DNA of 64,000 bases from an uncultured SAR116 cluster alpha proteobacterium (GCA_902528415.1 CABZSR010000004.1:1-64000), one strand, 5' to 3'; positions 48,532 to 58,369 are shown, numbered from the stretch's first letter. The notes: generated by a model not told the origin, from the letters alone. Program-made: numbers and translations.

Positions 48532-49818
48532 TTATTTTGATAACACAGTCTCTACCTTAGCACTAATACCCAAAAGTTTTTCGTCATTTTTTGTAGTACC
48601 ATTCAACATAATGCCGATAGGTTTATCATCTTTTGAATATGGTATTGAAATACTACAACCATTCATGTAGTTGGCTAAGGTTGTATTTCTTAATGAAATT
48701 AAATTAACTTCATCATAAAATGGTTCATTTTTGCAATCTTCAAGTAAAGGTGGATATATGGTTACTGTTGGTAAAAGTAAAAAATTATTTTTCAAAAAAT
48801 TATTAAATTCTTTAATTAATTTTTTTCTTATATTAAGTAATAAATTATACTCAACTGCCAACACATCATTTGCTCTATCCATACGTCTAAGAATATTAGG
48901 ATCCATCAAATGTTTTTTGTCGTTGTATGCCTCAAAATATTCAGTTTGAGATTCTACGGCTGCAAATTGCCATAAAGGTACCTTTTTGTATAAGTCTAGG
49001 GTTGGCACATTTATTTCAACTACATTAAAACCATTTTCAGCTAATTTCTGTTTTGCAGTATCAAAAGAAGACTTTATTTGAGTTTCTATATCTTCAAATC
49101 CAAAATTTTTAGGAATAATAAGATCTGCTTCTTTGTCATATAAATTTGTCTTTTTGATATTGGTCTTGTTTTTCATTACTTCATAACCAAGCCTACAAAG
49201 CTCAACATTTTTTGCCATTAATCCAACACTATCTAAGCTAGATGAAAGAACGAGAACACCCTTCCTTGAAATTACGTCTTGAGTTGGTTTGAACCCAGTT
49301 ATTCCTGTAAAAGCGGCAGGTATTCTTGTCGATCCACCTGTATCCGTACCAATTGTAATATCTGATATATCAAGGGATATTGATACAGCTCCTCCAGATG
49401 TTGATCCTCCGGGTATAGCTCCCTTATATATTGGGTTTAGAGGAGTTCCATAATGTGGATTTATACCTAAACCAGAGTAAGCTAATTCTGTCATGTTGGT
49501 ATGACCAATAAGCAAGCCACCGGCCGTCCTAATTAGTGAGATACATTCAGCATCCTTAAGACATATTTCAGGATTAAGAAATTTTGATCCTCCCCTCGTT
49601 TTGTATCCTTTGACATTAATTAGGTCTTTAACAGATATAATTAAACCTTTTAACAAACCATTTTTAAGCTGATTTATATCATTTAATTGTAACTGAAAAT
49701 CTTCTTCGAAAAGTTCAGTAAAAATATTTTCAAATTTTTCTGGATTACTTTGTATTTTAGTTAAAATTGAAAAAACATTATCAAGAAGTATTTCAGGATT
49801 AAATTGTTTTTTTTTCAT
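48532..49818 (-). CDS. Amidase-signature family protein, third copy
   Basis: 428 aa. Lys in GLIISVKDLINVKGYKTRGG, cis-Ser in IPGGSTSGGAVSIS, nucleophile Ser in TDTGGSTRIPAAF: the full triad. The ATG overlaps the rppH stop by one base (TAATG on the minus strand), so it is translated with rppH. It separates rppH from atpC, which are usually neighbours in alphaproteobacteria, suggesting insertion into a conserved locus. No GatB/GatC partner. Substrate unknown. Confidence 0.85.
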   Translation of the reverse strand: MKKKQFNPEILLDNVFSILTKIQSNPEKFENIFTELFEEDFQLQLNDINQLKNGLLKGLIISVKDLINVKGYKTRGGSKFLNPEICLKDAECISLIRTAGGLLIGHTNMTELAYSGLGINPHYGTPLNPIYKGAIPGGSTSGGAVSISLDISDITIGTDTGGSTRIPAAFTGITGFKPTQDVISRKGVLVLSSSLDSVGLMAKNVELCRLGYEVMKNKTNIKKTNLYDKEADLIIPKNFGFEDIETQIKSSFDTAKQKLAENGFNVVEINVPTLDLYKKVPLWQFAAVESQTEYFEAYNDKKHLMDPNILRRMDRANDVLAVEYNLLLNIRKKLIKEFNNFLKNNFLLLPTVTIYPPLLEDCKNEPFYDEVNLISLRNTTLANYMNGCSISIPYSKDDKPIGIMLNGTTKNDEKLLGISAKVETVLSK

Positions 49819-50330
49819 TATAATCCTGTAGAAATAAAATTACTTAACATTGGAATAAATATTTTATTAATTTTTTGATATACATCTTTCTTAAAAAAAA
49901 TAGCCTTCTCAGGTAAAAGTTTTGGATTAAGCCAAAGCCAATTTTTAAATTCTGGATGGTTAGTATTAATATCTATTTCATCATCTTTTCCAGAAAAATA
50001 AAACAAAAGCCATCTTTGTGTTTGTCCTCTATATTTACCTTCCCATAAATTATCTGCTAACGGTAAGGGAATGTCGTAATTTAACCATTCTGGATATTCA
50101 CTAACAAATTCTACATTGCTTATACTAGTTTCTTCTCTTAATTCTCTATAGCCGGCTTCTATTGGCAGTTCGCCCTCATCTATTCCCCCCTGAGGCAACT
50201 GCCATGCCTCGGCTTTATTATCAAGACGCTGACCACAAAAAACATTTCCGTCTTTATTGAAAACCATAAGCCCAACACATGATCGATAAGGTCGTTCTAA
50301 TAGCGGGATATTATTTTTATTTATGTTCAA
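49818..50330 (-). CDS. rppH: RNA pyrophosphohydrolase RppH (Nudix)
   Basis: 170 aa. Start PYRSCVGLMVFNKDGNVFCGQR and WQLPQGGIDEGE, then the Nudix box with GELPIEAGYRELREETSI in the G-x5-E-x7-REUxEExGU pattern. Converts 5'-triphosphate RNA ends to monophosphate and triggers decay. TTG start (50330) overlapping the ctpA stop by 4 bp. Typical length. Confidence 0.93.
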   Translation of the reverse strand: MNINKNNIPLLERPYRSCVGLMVFNKDGNVFCGQRLDNKAEAWQLPQGGIDEGELPIEAGYRELREETSISNVEFVSEYPEWLNYDIPLPLADNLWEGKYRGQTQRWLLFYFSGKDDEIDINTNHPEFKNWLWLNPKLLPEKAIFFKKDVYQKINKIFIPMLSNFISTGL

Positions 50331-51694
50331 TTTTTAGCATTACTCACTTTATTTAAAATTGATTTTTTGTTTATTGTAGCTGTTGAAGTGTTTTTAACAT
50401 TGTTACTAAAAAGATTAATACCTCTTATAAGATCAACTGCTCTAGAAATCTGGTTGTCTTGAAGAAGTTTTTCTATAGGACTTAGTTCTGTTACATTTTT
50501 CTTTTTCTTTTCATCGGACTTATCTTTTTTATCTAATGCGCCTCTTAAATTTTCTTCTCGTCTGTTTTCTAAACTTTTGTTTGTTGATTCGGTTATTCCT
50601 GCTTCAACAATAATATCGGGCTCAATACCTTTAGCTTGAATGGAAATACCGCTAGGCGTATAATATCTTGCAGTTGTAAGTCTCATAGCGCCATTTCCTG
50701 CGAGTGGTATTATAGATTGAACGGACCCTTTACCAAAACTTCTTGTTCCTACTATAATAGCCCTTGAATGGTCTTTAAGAGCTCCTGCTACAATTTCACT
50801 TGCAGAAGCAGAACCACTATTTATTAAGACTATCAGCGGTTTACCATCTATAACATCTCCTTTTTTTGCAAATATCCTTGAAGTATCATCGTCCTTTCTA
50901 CCTTGTGTGGAGACTATTTCTCCTTGATTAAGAAAAGAGTCAGTGACTGATATAGATTGATTTAGCAGCCCTCCGGGATTATTTCTTAAGTCCAGTATAA
51001 GACCTTGAAATTTGTCTCCAGTTTCTTTTTTTATCTCACTTATAGACTTTTCCATACCAGAAGTAGTTGTATCTGAAAAAGTAGTTAAACGGACATATGC
51101 TATGTTTTTAATAATGTTATGTCTGACAGATCTAATCTTAATAACGTCTCTTACTATTTCAATTTCAAAAGGATCTTTTTTATCACGAACGACCGTTATT
51201 ATAACTTTGCTCCCAATTGGTCCACGAAGTTGAGACACAGCTTCATTTATGGATAGTCCTCTAATTGATTCACCATTAATACCAATTATTAAATCACCAG
51301 ATTTCATGCCCGCGTTTGCTGCAGGAGTATCGTCTATGGGTGACACAACTTTAACAACACCATCTTCCATAGTAATTTCTATTCCCAAACCACCAAAAGT
51401 ACCCTTGGTTTTTACTTGCATATCTTTATAAGATTCAGGACTTAAATATGATGAATGTGGGTCAAGTGATTGCAACATTCCTGAGATAGCAGACTCGATT
51501 AGCTTTTTATCAGTAACTTCTTCAACATATTGCTCTTGAACTCTTTGAAAAACATCCCCAAAAAGATTAAGTTGCTTATAAGTTTCTTGTCGATTTTCTG
51601 CTTTAGCCACATGCAATGGAAGAGAGCACAAGTTTAGAAATAAAAACAATAGAAAAAATAAATTCATATTACTAGAAGAGATTTTTGCAATCAT
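50327..51694 (-). CDS. ctpA: Carboxy-terminal processing peptidase CtpA (S41 family)
   Basis: 455 aa. N-terminal signal sequence or anchor (about 10-30), PDZ domain with GGLGIEITMEDG and GMKSGDLIIGINGESIRG, and protease core with the Ser in NSGSASASEIVAGAL and Lys in GTRSFGKGSVQ. Periplasmic processing of proteins. A charged Lys/Glu/Asp-rich stretch (about 380-410) precedes the C-terminus. Same transcript order as other alphaproteobacteria, though no EnvC-like gene lies between it and gpmI here. Confidence 0.95.
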   Translation of the reverse strand: MIAKISSSNMNLFFLLFLFLNLCSLPLHVAKAENRQETYKQLNLFGDVFQRVQEQYVEEVTDKKLIESAISGMLQSLDPHSSYLSPESYKDMQVKTKGTFGGLGIEITMEDGVVKVVSPIDDTPAANAGMKSGDLIIGINGESIRGLSINEAVSQLRGPIGSKVIITVVRDKKDPFEIEIVRDVIKIRSVRHNIIKNIAYVRLTTFSDTTTSGMEKSISEIKKETGDKFQGLILDLRNNPGGLLNQSISVTDSFLNQGEIVSTQGRKDDDTSRIFAKKGDVIDGKPLIVLINSGSASASEIVAGALKDHSRAIIVGTRSFGKGSVQSIIPLAGNGAMRLTTARYYTPSGISIQAKGIEPDIIVEAGITESTNKSLENRREENLRGALDKKDKSDEKKKKNVTELSPIEKLLQDNQISRAVDLIRGINLFSNNVKNTSTATINKKSILNKVSNAKN

Positions 51695-51787
51695 TTTTAC
51701 TTTACCTTTGTGTTGAATGAATTTTCTTAAAATTCAATATAGAATATATTTAAAGTAGCTACTATAGAAATTTTATTTAAGAAGTGT

Positions 51788-53320
51788 TTATTTAACTAAT
51801 AAAGATGAGCCATTCATAGTTTTTGGAGTAGGAAGGGACATTATATCTAAAATTGTAGGAGCAATGTCAGCAAGCTTCCCATTTTTTAATTTAAAATTGT
51901 TATCATTACAGATAAGTATTAAGGGGACTTTATTACAAGTATGGGAGGTGTGTGGTAATTTTGTTTCAAAATTTTTCATTATTTCACAATTACCATGATC
52001 AGCTGTTAACAGCATAACCCCATTAGTTTTATCTAAAGCATTTTTTATTTTACCTACTGCATAATCTACTGTTTCAACAGCTTTGATTGCTGCATTCAAA
52101 TCACCGGTATGGCCAACCATATCAGGATTAGCAAAATTAATAATTATTAGATCATAGATTTTTTTTTGAATTGCGTTTGTTAATTCATTTTCAACTTTTT
52201 TTGCAGACATCTCTGGCTTTAAATCATAAGTAGATACTTTGGGTGATGGTATCATGATTCTTGTTTCACCTTTATTTATAGTCTCATTTCCACCATTAAA
52301 AAAAAACGTTACATGAGGATATTTTTCTGTTTCCGCTAACCTAAGTTGTTTTAAATTCGCTTTTGCAATAACTTCACCAAGTGTGTCTACAATCTTTTCT
52401 TTTATAAAAATACTGTTCATGTAGTTTGAAATTTCTTTTGAATACTCTGACATTCCAAGACAGTTTAATAATTTAGGAGTTTTGGCATCCTTTTTAAATT
52501 TGTTAAAATTAGGGTCTAAGAATGCTATTAATAATTCTCTTACCCGGTCAGCTCTAAAATTAATCATAAGGAGACTATCACCCTCTTGTATCCCTTTATA
52601 ATCAGCAATTAGTGTAGGTGAAATAAATTCATCAGTTTCGTTATTTTTATAAGCCTTTTTAATTGCCATTAAAATATTAGCTGCTTTTCTTTTATGTTTG
52701 GCATAAGCAATAAGATCAAAAGATTTTTTTACTCTATCCCATCTATTATCTCTATCCATTGCGTAATATCTTCCAATAAGGGTAACGATCTGAATATTAT
52801 CGGGTAGAGATGACTCAATTTTTTTAATTAGCTGGCCTAATTGTTTAGGAGAAGAATCTCTTCCGTCTGAAAATATATGAATTACAGTTCTAATATTATT
52901 TTCATGCAATAATTTGGACATAGCAATAATATGATTTGAGTGAGAGTGAACTCCACCATCACTGCACAAACCTAAAAGATGAACTGTTTTGTTTTTTTTA
53001 TGTTTTGATAAAAAATTTTGAAAATTTTTATTGTCGCTTATTTCATTATTAGCAAAAGCTTTGTTAATCCTTGGGAGAGTCTGTAAAACAACTCTTCCAG
53101 AACCTAAATTCATATGGCCAACCTCAGAATTTCCAACTTGCCCAGGAGGTAGTCCAACATGTTCTCCAGATGCCTCAAGAGTAGAATATGGATATTTTTT
53201 TGATAAATAATTCACGTTAGGTGTTTTAGCTAGTGTTACAGCATTAAAATCAGAATCTTCATCAATTCCCCATCCATCCATTATACATAATACAACAGGT
53301 CTATTTTTATTATCATTCAT
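51788..53320 (-). CDS. gpmI: 2,3-bisphosphoglycerate-independent phosphoglycerate mutase
   Basis: 510 aa. Mn-binding start LCIMDGWGI, catalytic Ser in GQVGNSEVGHMNLGSGR, FSDGRDSSPKQ, RYYAMDRDNRWDR and the C-terminal LLTADHGNCE and HTSHTCNKVPLI metal ligands. Interconverts 3- and 2-phosphoglycerate. Twenty-two bp downstream of rlmH in the same direction. Confidence 0.97.
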   Translation of the reverse strand: MNDNKNRPVVLCIMDGWGIDEDSDFNAVTLAKTPNVNYLSKKYPYSTLEASGEHVGLPPGQVGNSEVGHMNLGSGRVVLQTLPRINKAFANNEISDNKNFQNFLSKHKKNKTVHLLGLCSDGGVHSHSNHIIAMSKLLHENNIRTVIHIFSDGRDSSPKQLGQLIKKIESSLPDNIQIVTLIGRYYAMDRDNRWDRVKKSFDLIAYAKHKRKAANILMAIKKAYKNNETDEFISPTLIADYKGIQEGDSLLMINFRADRVRELLIAFLDPNFNKFKKDAKTPKLLNCLGMSEYSKEISNYMNSIFIKEKIVDTLGEVIAKANLKQLRLAETEKYPHVTFFFNGGNETINKGETRIMIPSPKVSTYDLKPEMSAKKVENELTNAIQKKIYDLIIINFANPDMVGHTGDLNAAIKAVETVDYAVGKIKNALDKTNGVMLLTADHGNCEIMKNFETKLPHTSHTCNKVPLILICNDNNFKLKNGKLADIAPTILDIMSLPTPKTMNGSSLLVK

Positions 53321-53342
53321 TAATTAAATTCACTTTTAAAAA

Positions 53343-53792
53343 TTATTTATGATAAGGGTGTCCTTGAATTATAGTTTCTATTCTATAGATTTGTTCCGCA
53401 ATCATCATTTTTACCATTTGATGTGGCCAAGTAAGTTGGCCAAAAGCAATTATTATATCAGCAGTTTTTTTAATTTTTTCACCATTTCCAAAGGCTCCAC
53501 CAATAGCAAAATTTATATTGGTTATATTATTATCTCTCCATTTTAATATTATTTTAGCGAGATCATTACTAGATAAATTTTCACCTTTTTCGTCTAATAA
53601 TATTAATTTACCATTCTTAGGTGTTGCATTAATTAACTTTAAAGCTTCCTCATTTCTTTTTTTTTCTGGGCTATTATTTTTGACTTCAAATTGTTTCAAT
53701 TCAACGTTTTTAATTCTTTTAAGATATTTGTGAGTAATTATATCTTCATCACTATTTTTAGCTTTACCAATAGTTGAAATAATGTACTGCAT
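53343..53792 (-). CDS. rlmH: 23S rRNA (pseudouridine1915-N3)-methyltransferase RlmH
   Basis: 149 aa when begun at ATG 53792 (MQYIISTIGKAK), which fits the family length; the longer frame beginning at 53843 adds a basic run that overlaps rsfS and is unlikely. SPOUT-fold motifs: INFAIGGAFGNGE and FGQLTWPHQMVKMMIAEQIYR, with the C-terminal GHPYHK. Methylates pseudouridine 1915 in helix 69. Starts 2 bp after rsfS. Confidence 0.95.
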   Translation of the reverse strand: MQYIISTIGKAKNSDEDIITHKYLKRIKNVELKQFEVKNNSPEKKRNEEALKLINATPKNGKLILLDEKGENLSSNDLAKIILKWRDNNITNINFAIGGAFGNGEKIKKTADIIIAFGQLTWPHQMVKMMIAEQIYRIETIIQGHPYHK

Positions 53793-53794
53793 TA

Positions 53795-54169
53795 TTATTT
53801 TTCTAATGCATCTGGTGAGACTTCTTCTTGTTTTTTTATCCACATTTTTTCTAAACTATAAAAATCTCTAACTTCAGGACGAAAAATATGAATAAGTATA
53901 TCTTTAGCATCAATTAATACCCAATCACCATTTGACATCCCTTCAGGAGATGGAAGACGAAGTCCCATTTCTTTATATTTTTTTATTAAATTATTTGCCA
54001 TCGCTGTTACTTGCCTAACAGTATTACCACTAACCACAACCATGTAATCAGCAATACTACTTCTTCCAATTAAATCAATACTGACAATTTCAATTCCCTT
54101 ATCTTTATCTAATGATTCTAATGTAACCTTCAGTAATTGTTTAGAAGATATGGGTATCATTTTTTTCAT
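53795..54169 (-). CDS. rsfS: Ribosomal silencing factor RsfS
   Basis: 124 aa. LLKVTLESLDKDKGIEIVSI, SSIADYMVVVSGNTVRQVTA and NGDWVLIDAKDILIHIF are the DUF143/RsfS pattern. Binds L14 and blocks subunit joining under starvation. The start overlaps nadD by 4 bp; standard nadD-rsfS-rlmH order. Confidence 0.95.
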   Translation of the reverse strand: MKKMIPISSKQLLKVTLESLDKDKGIEIVSIDLIGRSSIADYMVVVSGNTVRQVTAMANNLIKKYKEMGLRLPSPEGMSNGDWVLIDAKDILIHIFRPEVRDFYSLEKMWIKKQEEVSPDALEK

Positions 54170-54819
54170 GTATGTAATTCCGTTTTATTAAAATTTAGTG
54201 ATCTTCTGATTTCAGAAGATGATATTGATAATAGTCTGTTCTTTAAAAAGACCCAGACTGGTTTATTTTTAAGAAAGATAGTTTTACTTTTTGAAGTTTT
54301 TAGTCTCTTACCGAGCTTGGTTGTTTGTCTAGTATTGAGAAAAGAGCTGGAAAAATTTGGTCGAGAGATTACCGCAACATACATATTTTTTGCAATTGAA
54401 GTAGGATAAAGCCATTTATTAAAATTATCTAGAATATCACTACCCATTAACCAGATAAATTTAACTCTTTGGGATTTAATATTTAAAAAATTAATAGTCA
54501 TATAAGAAGCATAGAGCTTATTTTTTTCCTCTATATCTAAAACTTTAATATAGGATATTTTATTTGTAAATAACCTAGCATAACTTAGTCTTTTGTCAAA
54601 ACTCTCCATCTCTATGCTAGATTTCAATCTATTTTGAGGTGCAACTATCCACCAAATTTCATCAATGCCAAGAGCTATTCTTGCAATGTTACTAATATGG
54701 ATATGACCCTTGTGAGCTGGATTGAATGATCCGCCTAAAATTCCAATTTTTCTTTTTCTTTTATAAGAAAAGCACTTAGGTGTATTATTCTTGAAACTAA
54801 CTTTTACATTTTCAATCAC
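54166..54819 (-). CDS. nadD: Nicotinate-nucleotide adenylyltransferase NadD
   Basis: 217 aa. Nucleotidyltransferase motif ILGGSFNPAHKGHIHIS (H-x-G-H), WWIVAPQNRLKSS, WLMGSDILDNFNKW and the C-terminal SISSSEIRRSL (I-S-S-T-x-I-R type). Makes nicotinate adenine dinucleotide in NAD synthesis. The N-terminal 24 residues (Lys-rich) precede the core and a later start cannot be excluded. Overlaps proA by 8 bp. Confidence 0.94.
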   Translation of the reverse strand: MIENVKVSFKNNTPKCFSYKRKRKIGILGGSFNPAHKGHIHISNIARIALGIDEIWWIVAPQNRLKSSIEMESFDKRLSYARLFTNKISYIKVLDIEEKNKLYASYMTINFLNIKSQRVKFIWLMGSDILDNFNKWLYPTSIAKNMYVAVISRPNFSSSFLNTRQTTKLGKRLKTSKSKTIFLKNKPVWVFLKNRLLSISSSEIRRSLNFNKTELHT

Positions 54820-56074
54820 GAATTTGATCTTTTCCTCTTACAATATATTTAAAGCTAGTTAATTGAGAAGCCCCTACAGGCCCTCTAGCATGTATTCTAC
54901 CAGTTGAAATTCCTATTTCAGCTCCCATGCCAAATTCGCCACCATCAGCAAATTGAGTTGAAGCATTATGCATTACAATCGCACTATCTACTGAAGATAA
55001 AAAACTTTCGGCAGTAATTTTATTTTCTGTAACTATTGATTCTGTGTGATTTGAAGAATAATTATTAATGTGATTAATAGCTCCTGATACTCCATTAACA
55101 ATTTTAATAGATAAAATTGCTTCAAGATATTCTGTTTCCCAATCAATTTCTGATGCTAATTCAATCTCATCGGCTATAGCTTTGGTTTCATAGTCACCCT
55201 TAATATGACATCCAGTTTCCATTAATTTTTTAACTAAAATAGGAACAACTTTATTGCTAATTTCTTTGTCAATAAGTAATGTTTCTAAAGCTCCGCAAAT
55301 ACCAGTTCTTCTCATTTTTGAATTAATTACAATCTTAATTGCTTTTTCTACGTCTGCATCCTTATCAATATACAAATGACAAATACCTTCTAAATGAGCA
55401 AAGACTGGTACTTTAGCCTCTTGTTGAACCTTATTAACAAGAGACTTGCCACCTCGAGGAATAATAACATCAATTTGACCTGTAGATCTGAGCATTGCTG
55501 TAACAGCTTCTCTATCTGTATTATCTATCATTTGAACTGCGTCAGGAGGTAAATTAGCACTCACTAATCCCTCTTGGAGACATGAAGTTAAGATTTTTGA
55601 AGAGTTGATTGAATCTGAGCCTCCTCTAAGTATTACTGTGTTACCAGATTTTATACATAGGCTTCCTGCATCAATAGTTACATTTGGTCTCGACTCATAT
55701 ATAATGCCAATTATACCAAGTGGAACTGAAATCCTGGAAATATCAAGACCATTTTGTTGTTTCCACCTTGACAATTCAATTCCAATAGGATCATCCATTT
55801 CAGCAATTTTTTTTAAGCCGGTAATAATATCGTTTATTCTTTTATCGTTTAAAAATAATCTATCTACAAATGCATCAGTAAGATTTTTTTGCTTTGCGTT
55901 TCCTATATCAATTTTATTTGCTTTTAGAATTTCTTCTTGTTTTTGTTTTATAATTAAAGAGGTATTTAAAATAGCTAAATTTCGATCTTTAGAACTACTT
56001 CTTGAAATTTTATCAAAAGCGTTTTTAGACTTTTGGTTTATAACTTTTACATATTCAAAAATGTTATTACTCAT
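54812..56074 (-). CDS. proA: Gamma-glutamyl phosphate reductase ProA
   Basis: 420 aa. Aldehyde-dehydrogenase fold with the active Cys in MRRTGICGALETLLIDK, cofactor region LRGGSDSINSSK and the C-terminal MGAEIGISTGRIHARGPVG. Second step of proline synthesis, reducing glutamyl phosphate to the semialdehyde with NADPH. Follows proB by 9 bp. Confidence 0.97.
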   Translation of the reverse strand: MSNNIFEYVKVINQKSKNAFDKISRSSSKDRNLAILNTSLIIKQKQEEILKANKIDIGNAKQKNLTDAFVDRLFLNDKRINDIITGLKKIAEMDDPIGIELSRWKQQNGLDISRISVPLGIIGIIYESRPNVTIDAGSLCIKSGNTVILRGGSDSINSSKILTSCLQEGLVSANLPPDAVQMIDNTDREAVTAMLRSTGQIDVIIPRGGKSLVNKVQQEAKVPVFAHLEGICHLYIDKDADVEKAIKIVINSKMRRTGICGALETLLIDKEISNKVVPILVKKLMETGCHIKGDYETKAIADEIELASEIDWETEYLEAILSIKIVNGVSGAINHINNYSSNHTESIVTENKITAESFLSSVDSAIVMHNASTQFADGGEFGMGAEIGISTGRIHARGPVGASQLTSFKYIVRGKDQIRD

Positions 56075-56083
56075 ACTTAACTC

Positions 56084-57211
56084 TTATTTTTTTTCAAATA
56101 CTAGATCATCTCTATGAACGACTTCATCTTTACCTCTATAACCTAATATAGTTTCAATATTATTACTCTTCGAACCTTTAATTAATTCAACCTCAGAATT
56201 ATTAAAGTGAGTTAGACCTTTTCCAATAAAGGTTTCATTTTCATCAATAATTTGAATTAAGTCGCCTTTTTCATAATTACCTTCAGTTTTAATAATGCCT
56301 GCTGATAAAATAGAAAAACCTTTTTTAATAGCTTCTGATGCGCCTTGATCTATAGTAATTTTTCCTTTTACATGAAGAGCTCCAGATATCCATTGTTTTC
56401 TTGAATTTAGAGGTTTTTCGTTAGCTTTAAACCAACTAAATTTAGCTTCTTGCTGATTTAACTCTAATAATGGACTTGTAGGGCGCCCATCACAAATAAT
56501 CATATTACATCCAGCTTTAGTTGCAATTTTAGCAGCTTCTATTTTTGTAACCATACCCCCTGAAGAAAAGCTAGTGTGAGTAGGCCCAGCCATAAATTCA
56601 ATTTCTTTAGTAATTTCTATAATTTCATCAATAAAAACTGAATTTTTATTAATATTTGGGTCAGAAGAATAAAGACCATTAATATCAGAAAGTAAAATAA
56701 GAAGATCTGCGCTACACATTTGTGCTACTCTTGCTGCTAGTCTATCATTATCTCCAAATCTTATCTCTTCGGTAGAAACTGTATCATTTTCATTAATTAC
56801 AGGTATTACATTAAGCTCGAGAAGTTTTAGCAAAGTAGCTCTTGCATTTAAGTGTTTTCGTCTAGTTTCAGTATCGTCAGGAGCCAATAAAATTTGAGCA
56901 ATATTTAATCCATACTTTCCCATAATATCTTTCCAAGCATAAGCAAGGCTTATTTGACCTGTGGCAGCTGCAGCTTGTTTTTCATCAAGAGATAAATTAT
57001 CTCTTAATTTCAATTGTTTTTTACCAAGTGCAATAGAGCCAGAAGATACAATTATAACTTCTTTTTCTAGTTTAAGAAGGTTGTTAATATCAAGGGCAAG
57101 GGAGTTTAACCACTTCTTATTTAGATTGCCATTTTCCTTGTCAATTAAAAGTGCAGAACCTATCTTTATTACAACTCTTTTGGAATTTTGAATTAAATCA
57201 TTTTTATTCAT
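56084..57211 (-). CDS. proB: Glutamate 5-kinase ProB
   Basis: 375 aa when begun at ATG 57211, which has AGAAG about 10 bp upstream; a TTG 27 bp further up would overlap obgE and adds a basic leader. Kinase domain: RVVIKIGSALL, IIVSSGSIALGKK, PVINENDTVSTEEIRFGDND and TSFSSGGMVTKIEAAK. C-terminal PUA domain (about 280-365). First step of proline synthesis, usually feedback-inhibited by proline. Confidence 0.96.
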   Translation of the reverse strand: MNKNDLIQNSKRVVIKIGSALLIDKENGNLNKKWLNSLALDINNLLKLEKEVIIVSSGSIALGKKQLKLRDNLSLDEKQAAAATGQISLAYAWKDIMGKYGLNIAQILLAPDDTETRRKHLNARATLLKLLELNVIPVINENDTVSTEEIRFGDNDRLAARVAQMCSADLLILLSDINGLYSSDPNINKNSVFIDEIIEITKEIEFMAGPTHTSFSSGGMVTKIEAAKIATKAGCNMIICDGRPTSPLLELNQQEAKFSWFKANEKPLNSRKQWISGALHVKGKITIDQGASEAIKKGFSILSAGIIKTEGNYEKGDLIQIIDENETFIGKGLTHFNNSEVELIKGSKSNNIETILGYRGKDEVVHRDDLVFEKK

Positions 57212-57225
57212 TTTTTTATTCTTCT

Positions 57226-58269
57226 TTAAGGGGACCAAGATGAGACTTTTTCTAACCCATCTTCATTATCCTCTATTTTGTTCATTGAAGTTATAAGATC
57301 CTGAAGTTGCCTTACCAGTTTTGTTATATTTTCTCCTGAAACAGACGATATGCCAAAAACCTTTTGAACATTTAATTTTTTTAGTTGTTCTTTGGCGAAG
57401 TTTAATTTCTGTTCTTTTACAGCATCACATTTTGTTAGAACTATAATCTGTTTTTTATCAGATAGACTAGTGTCGTAAGCTTCAAGTTCTCTAATTATTG
57501 TTAAGTAATCACGCTTAATATTATTACTTGTTACATCTATAAGATGAAGTAACCCTTTACAACGTTCTACATGTCCTAAAAATCTATGTCCTAAACCTGA
57601 ACCTTCATGTGCTCCTTCAATAAGCCCAGGTATATCGGCAATTACAAACTCCTTGTTATCTTGGTGGACAACACCAAGGTTTGGGTACAAGGTAGTAAAA
57701 GGATAATCAGCTATTTTAGGTTTTGCTGCAGTAACTCTAGAGAGAAATGTACTTTTACCAGCATTTGGTAGACCTATCAAACCTATATCTGCAATTAACT
57801 TTAATCTAAGCCAAATCCATTTTTCTTCTAATTCTCCACCTGGTTGTGATTTCCTTGGGGATTGATTAGTAGAAGTTTTAAAAAAAGCATTACCTTTGCC
57901 ACCTTCTCCACCCTTAGCAAGAATTACTTTTTGTCCAATTTTGGTCATGTCAGCTAGGATGAAATTATTTGTCTCGTCCAAAATCTGTGTTCCCAATGGT
58001 AATTTAAGAATTACGTCTTTACCGCTAAAACCGCTTCGATCTCTTCCCTTACCCCCTTCTCCGGGCCTTGCTTTAAAGTGTTGTTGATAACGAAAGTCAA
58101 TTAGGGTATTTAATCCATCTGAACATAAGGCTATTACATCTCCACCTCGTCCACCATTACCACCGTCTGGACCACCAAAAGGAACATGTGCTTCTCTTCT
58201 AAAAGAGATTGCCCCAGATCCACCATGTCCACTAGCTATATATATCTTAGCTTGGTCTAAAAATTTCAT
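57226..58269 (-). CDS. obgE: GTPase ObgE/CgtA
   Basis: 347 aa. Gly-rich N-terminal Obg fold (GGPDGGNGGRGGDVI and RPGEGGKGRDRSGFSGKD), then GTPase motifs G1 GLPNAGKSTF, G3 DIPGLIEGAHEG, G4 LTKCDAV and G5 ISSVSG. A late ribosome-assembly and stress-linked GTPase. No long C-terminal extension. Stops 15 bp before the proB start. Confidence 0.97.
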   Translation of the reverse strand: MKFLDQAKIYIASGHGGSGAISFRREAHVPFGGPDGGNGGRGGDVIALCSDGLNTLIDFRYQQHFKARPGEGGKGRDRSGFSGKDVILKLPLGTQILDETNNFILADMTKIGQKVILAKGGEGGKGNAFFKTSTNQSPRKSQPGGELEEKWIWLRLKLIADIGLIGLPNAGKSTFLSRVTAAKPKIADYPFTTLYPNLGVVHQDNKEFVIADIPGLIEGAHEGSGLGHRFLGHVERCKGLLHLIDVTSNNIKRDYLTIIRELEAYDTSLSDKKQIIVLTKCDAVKEQKLNFAKEQLKKLNVQKVFGISSVSGENITKLVRQLQDLITSMNKIEDNEDGLEKVSSWSP

Positions 58270-58310
58270 GACAAGATCTTAATATATACTATTATAGATG
58301 GGAAGGTTTT

Positions 58311-58348
58311 AAAAAACAAAAAGAGGAATAGTTTTTCAAGCTATTCCT
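58311..58348 (-). terminator. Terminator of the rplU-rpmA operon
   Basis: On the minus strand an 8-bp stem AGGAATAG/CTATTCCT with a 9-base loop is followed by a U-rich tract (CTTTTTGTTTTTT). It lies 22 bp after the rpmA stop and upstream of obgE, separating the two units, though readthrough is possible. Confidence 0.8.
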
Positions 58349-58369
58349 GAAAGAAAAATAAAATATAAA

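Noticed and set aside
51718-51736. Inverted repeat TGAATTTT-CTT-AAAATTCA between ctpA and gpmI as a terminator
   Set aside because: All but two pairs are A-T, no U-run follows on the transcribed strand, and the genes lie in one conserved operon order.
53793-53843. N-terminal extension of rlmH
   Set aside because: It overlaps rsfS, is strongly basic and is not part of the RlmH family; ATG 53792 gives the normal start.
57212-57238. TTG start for proB inside obgE
   Set aside because: ATG 57211 has a better-placed AGAAG and gives the normal ProB N-terminus.
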